Shown: positions 1 to 6,386, counted from the first letter of the stretch. The stretch is DNA of 10,899 bases from Syntrophomonadaceae bacterium (GCA_012512295.1 JAAZDI010000205.1:1-10899); one strand, 5' to 3'. The notes: generated by a model from the letters alone, not told the origin. A program made the numbers and translations.

Positions 1-238
1 GATAGTCAATATAAAGGTTATGGGCGATCCGAAAAATCCAAACGGCCCAAGGAGCCTCTCCCCGGAAGCGGTACCAGTTTTCGAGAACCTTCAAGAATAC
101 ACCTGCTGTTAAATCATCAGCATCCCAGGGGTTTTCCACCCGGTAACGGAGATACCGGTTAACCGCATCAAAATGCTGATCATAAACATCGGCAAACTGC
201 AATCCGCTTTCTGAGCCAGGTTGATTATTTGCCTGCAT
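1..238 (-). CDS. ECF-type RNA polymerase sigma factor, N-terminal part (cut by window edge)
   Basis: Seventy-nine codons are visible, from the ATG at 236-238 to the left edge. The start is supported by AGGAG at 248-252, 9 nt upstream. After a hydrophilic lead of about 15 residues comes a sigma-70 region 2 pattern: FADVYDQHFDAVNRYL (15-30), then a helix with WDADDLT (38-44, matching the usual A-x-D-L-T/V-Q segment), VFLKVLENWYRF (47-58), and WAVWIFRIAHNLYIDY (64-79), the region 2.3/2.4 signature for -10 melting and recognition. The family redirects RNA polymerase to stress or envelope genes, often under an anti-sigma factor; region 4 and any anti-sigma gene would lie outside the window. The gene is divergent from the small ORF at 426. 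Family assignment is secure; the regulon cannot be inferred. Confidence 0.85.
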   Translation of the reverse strand, partial: MQANNQPGSESGLQFADVYDQHFDAVNRYLRYRVENPWDADDLTAGVFLKVLENWYRFRGEAPWAVWIFRIAHNLYIDY

Positions 239-425
239 CGCTGCCAACTCCTATCCATGCAAACTATCCATTTATATAGACGGGTCGAAAGGGTGAAACG
301 TAACAGTCTAATTACGTCAATTTATCTCATTATCTCAAAGCGCATTAACGTGTCCCACTTATAAAACTTAATAATCAAACAGATAATAATAAGGAGGGAC
401 AGTCTAAAACGGGAGATGTATTAAA

Positions 426-572
426 ATGCCGCGAAAGGATAAATGCAAAAAAACCGAATCCGAGATTCAGTCTCGGCGTGAAAAACAAAAAGTTCCTTCA
501 ACCGCGATTCCTGCCGTAACTGAGGAAAAAGCGGCTGACGGAACTACTATTGGACCCAAGATTACCGGCTAG
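426..572 (+). CDS. possible 48-aa basic small protein, function unknown
   Basis: This is an ATG-to-TAG frame of 48 codons. GGGAG at 411-415 gives a spacing of 10 nt; a better AAGGAGG lies at 391-397 but is too far from any start codon. The product starts MPRKDKCKKTESEIQSRREK, so it is strongly charged and lysine/arginine-rich at the N-terminus, then Ala/Thr/Pro-rich. It has no membrane segment and no recognised domain. It lies between two minus-strand genes, divergent from the ECF sigma gene and convergent with the receiver gene. No clear terminator follows. I do not recognise a family. It may be real because of the RBS and a composition that looks like protein, but the length and missing homology evidence leave this open. 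Confidence 0.45.
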   Translation: MPRKDKCKKTESEIQSRREKQKVPSTAIPAVTEEKAADGTTIGPKITG

Positions 573-590
573 GCAGCTCGATTCTTCGAT

Positions 591-992
591 TTAATTAATA
601 TTAGCCAACATTTTGACGAGCATATTCCGGCGAATCGGCTTAGTTACAAAGCCAACTGCTCCGACTATTAAAGCATCCTTAATTAAAAACTCCTGGTCCA
701 TTGACGAAACAACGATTACTTTCACTCGATCATCAATCAGGCGTATCGCCCGCAGCGTCTCTAACCCATCCATCTCTGGCATATTTATATCCAACAAAAC
801 TAGGTCCGGCCTTAATAAACGAAAAAGATGCAACGCTTCTATCCCGTTTTTGGCCTCACCCACAACGTCATAACCTTGATTGGTCAAGATCAAGGCTAAA
901 GTATTTCGGGCAAATTTAGAATCATCTACTATTAAAACCTTTTTGGCTGCTCTAACCGTTTGTGATCGAAAGCTTTTACAAATCGTATTCAT
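591..992 (-). CDS. stand-alone CheY-like response regulator receiver protein
   Basis: A single receiver (REC) domain fills nearly the whole 133-aa product. From the ATG at 990-992, the key residues are the acidic pair D23-D24 in VLIVDDSK, the phospho-acceptor D68 in LLDINMPEMDG, the switch serine in VVSSMD (about S96) and the conserved K118 in FVTKP. All catalytic positions are present, so phosphorylation by a histidine kinase is expected. There is no DNA-binding output domain, so it should act by protein contact, as in chemotaxis or phosphorelays. No kinase is nearby. A TTG one codon upstream (995) is a possible alternative start: AGGGG sits 8 nt from the TTG and 11 nt from the ATG. The gene follows the HTH/zinc gene on the same strand after about 80 AT-rich bases, so co-transcription is possible. 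Confidence 0.9.
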   Translation of the reverse strand: MNTICKSFRSQTVRAAKKVLIVDDSKFARNTLALILTNQGYDVVGEAKNGIEALHLFRLLRPDLVLLDINMPEMDGLETLRAIRLIDDRVKVIVVSSMDQEFLIKDALIVGAVGFVTKPIRRNMLVKMLANIN

Positions 993-1074
993 CAATGCAG
1001 CGACCCCTGATACTATAAAAATATCGTTATTGATTTTGTTATTAACTACTATATATTGTAATGAAACAAAACAA

Positions 1075-1923
1075 TTATAATAACAAGAACTGTTCTATCT
1101 CCTGAACTACCTCCAACATTTCAAAAGCCATCGCCTCAGGCTCAAAAATTGAACGACCATAAACGTAAAATCCTTCTCGTTCCAGAGCTGACTCCTTGAT
1201 TGGTATGTCTGCAGAATTGGTCAACCATTTTCTGGCAACTGAATAAGGAATGTGAAAACAAAAACGATATTCACCATAAGCCACAGTAAACTCATACAGA
1301 CTATAATACTGTTCATCCCGAGTGCACTTTGGACATCCCCCATTAGTCCTAAGGTACTCAATATGACTTTTCTTTTGTTGACGAGCCAAGAATCGGCAAC
1401 CCGGACACAATCGGACACGAGGCCCCCCCTGGACAAAGGTGACGTTCAACAATTCTTGAGGACAGTATTCGGTCCAAAGCTTACGTAGAACCTGCTCTTT
1501 CAATTCATACAGGTAAGTATGACCGTTCTTGGCATAATGATTAAGATGATAGAGAAAAAAACAAACCCGCAGGGTATTCCCTGTTCGTTCAGATAGTTCA
1601 GCCAAAGATTCTAAAAACTGTTCTTTCCGCCGTTTTAAGGCCACTGCTACATGACGATTGGCTTCCCGCGCCGCAGCTGCCTTACTAGCTCCTAGGCGAT
1701 GATTAACAAGCGATTCCCAGCCGCGACGGATTTTGGGCATGTCCGAACGCAGAGCACAAACCTGATGTTGATAAAACAATTCCATCGCACCATATTTATA
1801 GTTTCTGGTCCGAGCAACTTCTAACCAACCGTCCTGAATCAATTGGCGAACTTGATTTGGCGTAACCTTTAGGACCTGACAAACCTGGGCCGGAGTAAGA
1901 AAGTCATCCAGTTTGCTGCTCAT
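1075..1923 (-). CDS. unrecognised DNA-binding-type protein with N-terminal helix-turn-helix and CxxC...CxxC motif
   Basis: The product has 282 residues. Residues about 7-36 (FLTPAQVCQVLKVTPNQVRQ) fit a MerR/excisionase-like helix-turn-helix: 'LTPAQVCQVLKV' then recognition helix 'TPNQVRQLIQDGWL'. A long, mostly helical, basic middle follows (about 60-160). Then comes a probable zinc-binding element, LCPGC (C173, C176) and GGCPKC (C197, C200), and a C-terminal 80 residues rich in aromatic residues and ending EIEQFLLL. AAGGGGG about 8 nt upstream of the ATG supports the start. The arrangement suggests a nucleic-acid-binding regulator, but I do not recognise a named family and assign no function. 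An 8-bp inverted repeat lies 32-61 bp upstream (1955-1984) and could be an operator. The coding call is firm. Confidence 0.85.
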   Translation of the reverse strand: MSSKLDDFLTPAQVCQVLKVTPNQVRQLIQDGWLEVARTRNYKYGAMELFYQHQVCALRSDMPKIRRGWESLVNHRLGASKAAAAREANRHVAVALKRRKEQFLESLAELSERTGNTLRVCFFLYHLNHYAKNGHTYLYELKEQVLRKLWTEYCPQELLNVTFVQGGPRVRLCPGCRFLARQQKKSHIEYLRTNGGCPKCTRDEQYYSLYEFTVAYGEYRFCFHIPYSVARKWLTNSADIPIKESALEREGFYVYGRSIFEPEAMAFEMLEVVQEIEQFLLL

Positions 1924-1954
1924 CTGAAAAGCCCCCTTCCCCGGTACTACTTAT

Positions 1955-1984
1955 AATAACACGTTTATTGTTGTGTGTGTTATT
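1955..1984 (-). promoter_or_regulatory. inverted repeat upstream of the HTH/zinc gene, possible operator
   Basis: AATAACAC (1955-1962) and GTGTTATT (1977-1984) are perfect 8-bp inverted arms separated by 14 bp, about 32-61 bp before the ATG of the HTH gene. Arm spacing and position fit a dimeric repressor site overlapping the promoter. A role in autoregulation is inference only. Confidence 0.3.
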
Positions 1985-2009
1985 TTTGGATTGTGCCTAA
2001 CAGGTAATT

Positions 2010-2056
2010 CGTTTATCGTGGTGCGGGCAATGCATGATCAATTCTGAGGCGGTTAA
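2010..2056 (+). repeat. dispersed intergenic repeat, copy 1
   Basis: The core at 2010-2046 matches 10764-10799 at 30 of 36 aligned positions, plus one single-base indel. All six substitutions are transitions. A weaker match continues to about 2056. The core can form a 6-bp stem ATCGTG (2015-2020) with CATGAT (2033-2038), closing a 12-nt loop that contains GGGCAA. The same stem is possible in copy 2. The copy lies just downstream of the stop codon of the 53-aa membrane protein gene. Confidence 0.7.
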
Positions 2057-2063
2057 CTATGAA

Positions 2064-2225
2064 CTAATGTAGACCCACGGCGATAAAGGCCACGGCAAAA
2101 CTGACCATAAAACCGATCATACATTTCTTAAATGAAGACTTATTTAATTTAAACATACTGATGGCAGCACCTAGAAAAAAGACAAAAACACCGATTAACC
2201 CTAATAAAGCAATAAACCAAGCCAT
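2064..2225 (-). CDS. 53-aa small membrane protein, function unknown
   Basis: An ATG at 2223-2225 opens a 53-codon frame ending in TAG at 2064-2066. The Shine-Dalgarno AGGAGGTG (2231-2238) is close to ideal at about 6 nt. The product has a first hydrophobic segment at about 3-24 (WFIALLGLIGVFVFFLGAA), a basic loop with KLNKSSFKK (26-34), and a second hydrophobic segment at about 36-51. This predicts a two-helix inner-membrane hairpin with the positive loop in the cytoplasm. The gene sits alone between gabT and the HTH gene. A TATAAT with an upstream TG (2244-2252) exists, but it is so near the RBS that the mRNA would be almost leaderless. No family is recognised; coding is likely from the RBS and regular TM pattern. 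Confidence 0.75.
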   Translation of the reverse strand: MAWFIALLGLIGVFVFFLGAAISMFKLNKSSFKKCMIGFMVSFAVAFIAVGLH

Positions 2226-2324
2226 GCTTTCACCTCCTGCCTCATTATAGCATAATAGTCATTTGTTCCTGAAAAACTTCTAATTTTCGAATCAAGTAAT
2301 ATCTGTTACCGTATACAAATCATG

Positions 2325-3662
2325 TTATTGAGCATGGCCGGTTATCTCGGCGATCGCTTCCTCTAAGATTTCCAACCCGCGATAGAGCTCATCATCTTTG
2401 ATCACCAAAGGAACCAGGATTCGAATAACATTATCGTAAATCCCTGCTTTAAGCACTGTTAGTCCTTTTTGATAGCAAGCAGCAATTATTTGACTGGTTT
2501 CTGCTGCTGCTGGTTCGCGCGTCTGCCGGTCCTTAACCAGTTCGATAGCCATCATTGCGCCCAAACCACGGACATCGCCGATTAAAGCAAAGCGTTCCTG
2601 CATCTGCTGGAGTCTTTCCCGCATAATACCCCCGATTCGTTGGGCTTTTTCATTTAAACCGTCCCGCCGAATCTTCTCGATAACCGCTAGTCCAGCCACA
2701 CAGCCCAACGGACTACCGCCAAAAGTAGTACCAATTTCACTCTTTTCCGGAGCATCGACTACTTCCGCCTGGCCCACTACCCCACCGATCGGCAGACCGG
2801 CGCCGAGCGATTTGGCCACAGTGATCAGGTGCGGTTCCAAACCAAAGTGCTCACTAGCAAACATCTTGCCGGTGCGCGCAAATCCGGTCTGAATCTCATC
2901 GGCAATAAACAAAATTCCGTGCTGGTCACAGATTTCTTTAAGGCCGGTCAAAAATTCTCGCGGCGGGACAATAAAACCGCCCTCTCCTTGCACTGGTTCG
3001 GCAATAATCGCAGCGATATTCTCCGGGGCAAATTCAGCCACAAAAAGACGTTTTAAATGCTCCAGACAGTGCATACCACAACCCGGATAAGTCGAGTTAA
3101 AGGGGCAACGGTAACAATAAGCGGAATAAGTCCGGTATACATCCGGGCATAATGGATTAAATGCAGCCTTATAAGGTTTAACTTTACTGGTTAAGGTCAT
3201 TGCCATATAAGTTCGCCCATGAAAAGCACATTCCAGGGCAACAATACCGGTTCGGCCGGTATATTTACGCGCGATTTTAACCGCATTTTCGACTGCCTCC
3301 GCCCCACTGTTGACCAAGAGAACCTTTTTGGGAAACGTCCCTGGCGTAATCTCAGCCAGACAGGCGGCCAGTTTAATGTAGGACTCCATCAAAAAAATGT
3401 GCCCGGTATGGATATAGCGATCTATTTGCTCCTTCAGGGCTTGGACAACTTCGGGCGGGCAGTGCCCGCTATTCTGAATGCCAATACCCCCAGCAAAATC
3501 GATAAAAACGTTGCCATCCAGGTCCTTTACCAAGGCTCCCTCAGCCTGGTCTGCAACCATTGAACTAGCGTTTCCGTACCCCCGGGCTACATAACGCTCT
3601 TTTAATTCCAATAGTTCTTTAGATTTAGGGCCAGGTAATTCGGTGATTATTTGTGGTTTCAT
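2325..3662 (-). CDS. gabT: class-III PLP-dependent aminotransferase, 4-aminobutyrate aminotransferase type
   Basis: This 445-aa enzyme belongs to the ornithine/acetylornithine/GABA aminotransferase family (fold type I PLP enzymes). In the GabT reaction it moves the amino group of 4-aminobutyrate to 2-oxoglutarate, giving succinate semialdehyde and glutamate, in the cytosol. Visible hallmarks are NSGAEAVENAVK (118-129), the FHGRT segment (147-151) that holds the PLP ring side, AEPVQGEGG (221-229), DEIQTGFARTGK (255-266, with D255 facing the PLP nitrogen) and K284 in TVAKSLGAGLP as the Schiff-base lysine. An insert with four cysteines (C183, C186, C195, C199: YCYRCPF...PGCGMHC) occurs in many GabT-annotated bacterial and archaeal members and could bind metal. 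Length is normal. GGAG lies 10 nt upstream of the ATG. Substrate preference (GABA, 5-aminovalerate or another omega-amine) cannot be fixed, and no succinate-semialdehyde dehydrogenase is adjacent. Confidence 0.9.
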   Translation of the reverse strand: MKPQIITELPGPKSKELLELKERYVARGYGNASSMVADQAEGALVKDLDGNVFIDFAGGIGIQNSGHCPPEVVQALKEQIDRYIHTGHIFLMESYIKLAACLAEITPGTFPKKVLLVNSGAEAVENAVKIARKYTGRTGIVALECAFHGRTYMAMTLTSKVKPYKAAFNPLCPDVYRTYSAYCYRCPFNSTYPGCGMHCLEHLKRLFVAEFAPENIAAIIAEPVQGEGGFIVPPREFLTGLKEICDQHGILFIADEIQTGFARTGKMFASEHFGLEPHLITVAKSLGAGLPIGGVVGQAEVVDAPEKSEIGTTFGGSPLGCVAGLAVIEKIRRDGLNEKAQRIGGIMRERLQQMQERFALIGDVRGLGAMMAIELVKDRQTREPAAAETSQIIAACYQKGLTVLKAGIYDNVIRILVPLVIKDDELYRGLEILEEAIAEITGHAQ

Positions 3663-3746
3663 TCAAATGCATCTCCATTCATTTAGTTTAACTGGCATAA
3701 TCAGTGTACAAAAATATATTGATCATTAGTCCAATGACATAGCAGC

Positions 3747-3790
3747 AAGGGTTATCAAGGGTTATTAGGCTAAAAATATTCGGGTTATTA
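3747..3790 (-). repeat. short direct repeats GGGTTAT upstream of gabT
   Basis: AAGGGTTAT occurs at 3747-3755 and 3757-3765, exactly one 10-bp helical turn apart. CGGGTTATTA follows at 3781-3790, 23 bp further on. They lie 85-128 bp upstream of the gabT start, between it and the metallophosphoesterase stop. They could be a tandem activator or repressor site; no known consensus was recognised. Confidence 0.4.
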
Positions 3791-3802
3791 ATTTGGCGTG
3801 GG

Positions 3803-4783
3803 CTAGGAGTCGCGTTGACCGGTTCCTAGTTTCGCATGAACACTGCGCAAGGCCTCCTGCCGAATCTCCCGGCTCATCCCTTCCTGAATTCCGATGAAAT
3901 CAACAACCTCCTTGAGTTGGCTGTTGATAAACTCCTCTTCATTCCTGGCCTCAAGGACCGACTTAATTAGGCACTGAACCTGCCGGGCTGTGTACTCAGC
4001 TTTGTTTCGGTCTAGAACCTGATTCGCCGGTAAAACAGACTTGAGCGGCAACTTCCGCAATTCAGTGTGACCCAAGGATAAATCAATGAGCAAAACCTGC
4101 AAGGTTCGGTTGAATTCTTCCAGGTGGTTGGTTAAACGGGCCAGGGCACCGATATTAATGAACCACTTTCCCTCATAGTAGTAGTCCGGAAAGCCAAAAT
4201 GCATATGACCAACCAGGGTCAAATCAGCCTCCGTCTTATTAACCTGGGAAAGATGGGTATGGATCGACCCAGGAAAGTCACAGCCAGCCATCAGGTTGCC
4301 GTGAACTAGATGAATGGCATAATCACAGTCCCGCTTGGTTACGCAGTAATCAAGTCCCGGATCACGCCGATCAATTTCCAAATGATAAGGCTGACCAGTT
4401 ATTTGCACCCGAACGTTTCGATTTTGAAAATACAAGCGGTCTCGCGAGTTAATAATCCGCAGCCTACCCTGGGCAGCCTGCAAGCCCAGCATAGTATAAG
4501 GGATACTACTCAGATCTTGCCTATACAAATCGTGGTTGCCGGCAATAACATAAATTGGAATCCCGGCCGCCTCTAGTTGTGAGAGATAAGATTCAGCGAC
4601 AGACATGGAGGGGTTTGGCAGATCCCAGAGGTCCCCCCCGTGCAGAATAGCGGTTACCTCCCATTCTTGCGCCAGGCAAGCTACCTCTTTCAGCTTTAAC
4701 ATCAGAGAGCTTACGTAATTATCTATGCGGTTTGTTGGTGAGTTTCCCCGACAATGGGTATCTGTTAGATATAGAAAACGCAT
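3803..4783 (-). CDS. calcineurin-like metallophosphoesterase, SbcD/Mre11-like nuclease type
   Basis: From the ATG at 4781-4783 the protein has 326 aa and starts MRFLYLTDTH. The five metallophosphatase motifs are present: D8-x-H10 (LTDTH), GGDLWD with D51, GNHD (82-85), VHGN with H161, and GHMH (192-195). A dinuclear Mn/Fe centre and phosphodiesterase or nuclease activity are therefore expected. The RGNSPTNRxDNY segment after motif I is typical of SbcD/Mre11-like members. The last ~80 residues are a charged helical tail outside the catalytic fold. The frame opens 29 codons earlier (4870), but that ATG has no RBS, while GAGG lies 8 nt before 4783. No SbcC/Rad50 ATPase partner is adjacent, so its partner, if any, is elsewhere. 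Exact substrate is unknown; DNA end processing is inferred from the family. Confidence 0.85.
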   Translation of the reverse strand: MRFLYLTDTHCRGNSPTNRIDNYVSSLMLKLKEVACLAQEWEVTAILHGGDLWDLPNPSMSVAESYLSQLEAAGIPIYVIAGNHDLYRQDLSSIPYTMLGLQAAQGRLRIINSRDRLYFQNRNVRVQITGQPYHLEIDRRDPGLDYCVTKRDCDYAIHLVHGNLMAGCDFPGSIHTHLSQVNKTEADLTLVGHMHFGFPDYYYEGKWFINIGALARLTNHLEEFNRTLQVLLIDLSLGHTELRKLPLKSVLPANQVLDRNKAEYTARQVQCLIKSVLEARNEEEFINSQLKEVVDFIGIQEGMSREIRQEALRSVHAKLGTGQRDS

Positions 4784-5151
4784 CACTACCGCCTCATTTT
4801 CAAACACTACTACCAGTTTATACAAACAGGTTCCGGGGCACTTTGGCCTCTGCTTCGTAACTCCAATCATTCTTGTGTATTACTACGATTTTTCTTTTTC
4901 ATGTTCTGATGTGCTGCGGCAGGTTACTCTGAAAACTAAGGTGAAACGTAAGATTATTAGATAATACTTCAATGTTCTTTTCAGAATAACACAGTTTTTT
5001 TATTCCGTGAACTAGTTGCGGCACCACAAAAAATGGTCGCCGCTTAAAATTATGTTAGGCGCGAGATTGTATAGAAACCCCTTAAGTCAAATTTGGTTGC
5101 AGGATTTCCGCACCTTTATGCCGAAATATGTTCAAAGAAAGGAGGCCGCCA
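4784..5151. other. divergent AT-rich intergenic region with inverted repeats
   Basis: No gene is supported here. The region separates the divergent metallophosphoesterase and zinc-module genes. It holds a long-spaced inverted repeat: GTTAcTCTGAAAA (4923-4935) pairs with TTTTCAGAaTAAC (4978-4990) at 12 of 13 positions across 42 nt. It also holds a hairpin, GCGGCACC (5018-5025) against GGTcGCCGC (5035-5043), with a loop containing AAAAAA. I found no convincing -35/-10 pair for either direction, although one is expected for both genes. Confidence 0.5.
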
Positions 5152-5994
5152 ATGAAAACCTGGTACGTTGAAGACGCTGGCGGAGGATGCCTTGCTTTTT
5201 CCGAGGTATTGGTGCTGGTTTGCGAGAACCCGCAGGAAATATATACAGCAAGGGTTCCCTTAACCTGGGAAGATGACTTAACTCTGGAACAGATGGTTAG
5301 CCGTTTGGTTATTAAGATGATGGAAGAAGCCGGTGTGACTAAAAATGATCAATTATTAGTTTGTTCAGGTAATATCTTCAATGACTTCCACCAATGGTTA
5401 ACCGAAGAAGGTTACCAGTGGAATTATCATAAAATGGATGGATTAGCTCACGAAGTTGCGGAACAAACCTTCTACCAGCAGATACTAGACGCCGGATTCC
5501 CCGCCTTCGTTCACCCTTCACCAGGAAATTACCGCCTTTATTATTCATTTGTGGAAAAATGGATTGCTCAGGATATGGTGCGGCAAAAGTACCTAAAAGA
5601 CCGACAAAAAAGAAGCAGACCAATCGAACAACATTATACATTAAAAGCGAATAATCACCGCAAACGAATCTGCAATCAATGCAAAAAACCGATTCAGCCC
5701 TATATACCGTTAGTAGAATACCAGTTAAAGCATCATGGCAGTCGACAACGCTGGTACTTTCATCCTGATTGCTCACCCGTTAAACCCGGAAAAAATAAAT
5801 TAAAGACCCTTACGATTACCGTTGAGGAGCAAATAACCGGCGTTATCCGGCCCTGCAAGGACGACAATTCAACTTGCTTTATCTGCGGAAATCCGATCCA
5901 TCCAAGCGAGGAATCATTCCTAGGGTATCATGAAGAAAAACTATATATCGGACATTTAAGCTGTTGCCAAAACCTAGCAGTCAATTTAGACTAG
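5152..5994 (+). CDS. unrecognised protein with two Cys2-His-Cys (treble-clef/LIM-like) modules
   Basis: The product has 280 aa from the ATG at 5152, chosen because AAGGAGG lies 6 nt upstream; an ATG 8 codons earlier (5128) would read through that RBS. Residues 1-115 form an alpha/beta domain: WYVEDAGGGCLAFSEVLVLV, a strand QLLVCSGNIF (67-76), and GLAHEVAEQTFY (97-108). The layout could be an RNase H-like fold, but this is a guess. A basic linker (143-172) leads to module 1, C174-x2-C177-x26-H204-x2-C207, and module 2, C242-x2-C245-x22-H268-x2-C271. The two modules have the same spacing logic and look like a duplicated treble-clef zinc finger, suited to nucleic-acid or protein binding. No homologue was recognised and no partner gene is adjacent. 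Function is not assigned; a DNA/RNA-associated role is inference. Confidence 0.85.
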   Translation: MKTWYVEDAGGGCLAFSEVLVLVCENPQEIYTARVPLTWEDDLTLEQMVSRLVIKMMEEAGVTKNDQLLVCSGNIFNDFHQWLTEEGYQWNYHKMDGLAHEVAEQTFYQQILDAGFPAFVHPSPGNYRLYYSFVEKWIAQDMVRQKYLKDRQKRSRPIEQHYTLKANNHRKRICNQCKKPIQPYIPLVEYQLKHHGSRQRWYFHPDCSPVKPGKNKLKTLTITVEEQITGVIRPCKDDNSTCFICGNPIHPSEESFLGYHEEKLYIGHLSCCQNLAVNLD

Positions 5995-6046
5995 GGCTAA
6001 TCAAACCTATTAATACTTTTGAACCACCCATGTCCGTTAAAACTGC

Positions 6047-6334
6047 TTAAGGCCGCATCCAGCGTTGGCCATACTTTCGCCAGAGCAGCATCCCTAACAG
6101 CAGCAGAGAAACAATAAAGCCAAAAGTCGCTACGCTATCCAACCCGGCCAAGAACAATGATCCTCCGCCTTTAAGCGCATTGACAGTGATCAACTTAAAT
6201 AGAATAAGAACCACGATTAGTCCCCGAACTGTCGGAGCGATATCTGGATCAGTCAAGCGCATAACACCTTTACTGGGCTCCCCAGAATTACGATTATTTT
6301 TTTGGTCCCGTTCATTATGATTGCTATTACTCAT
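6047..6334 (-). CDS. 95-aa two-TM membrane protein, function unknown
   Basis: The first ~36 residues are very polar (MSNSNHNERDQKNNRNSGEP, then RLTDPDIAPTVR). Two hydrophobic helices follow at about 37-54 (GLIVVLILFKLITVNAL) and 66-85 (SVATFGFIVSLLLLGMLLW), and a basic end RKYGQRWMRP. This predicts a small inner-membrane protein with both ends in the cytoplasm. The start is uncertain. The first ATG (6332-6334) has no Shine-Dalgarno at normal spacing; a GGAGAGGGGGG tract lies beyond a hairpin (6344-6359). The ATG at residue 25 (6260-6262) has AAAGG about 6 nt upstream and would give 71 aa. An in-frame TGA lies 15 nt before the first ATG. It is convergent with the 280-aa gene. No family is recognised. 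Confidence 0.7.
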   Translation of the reverse strand: MSNSNHNERDQKNNRNSGEPSKGVMRLTDPDIAPTVRGLIVVLILFKLITVNALKGGGSLFLAGLDSVATFGFIVSLLLLGMLLWRKYGQRWMRP

Positions 6335-6343
6335 AGTTGTTTT

Positions 6344-6374
6344 TGGCGGTCACCCGCCAGATTCCCCCCTCTCC
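6344..6374 (-). promoter_or_regulatory. hairpin between purine-rich SD-like tract and start codon
   Basis: On the minus strand GGAGAGGGGGG (6364-6374) is followed after 4 nt by a perfect 6-bp hairpin, TGGCGG-GTGA-CCGCCA (6359-6344, with a GNRA-type loop), then 9 nt, then the ATG at 6334. With the hairpin folded, only about 13 unpaired nt separate the tract from the start codon. This resembles cases where a hairpin shortens a long SD-to-AUG distance; the role here is inferred. Confidence 0.35.
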
Positions 6375-6386
6375 ATAATAATCAAC

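Noticed and set aside
2244..2252. TATAAT with extended -10 TG before the 53-aa gene
   Set aside because: The predicted transcript start would fall on the Shine-Dalgarno, and there is no -35 at 16-18 bp, so it is not listed as a promoter.
3803..4870. 29-residue N-terminal extension of the metallophosphoesterase
   Set aside because: The upstream ATG lacks an RBS, and the family fold starts at the internal Met 4783 with the DxH motif at residues 8-10.
4725..4964. 79-aa plus-strand frame across the metallophosphoesterase start
   Set aside because: It is antisense to the conserved catalytic N-terminus and has no RBS.
5018..5043. Hairpin upstream of the 280-aa gene as an intrinsic terminator
   Set aside because: It has a bulged stem and no following T-tract on either strand, and no gene upstream needs it.
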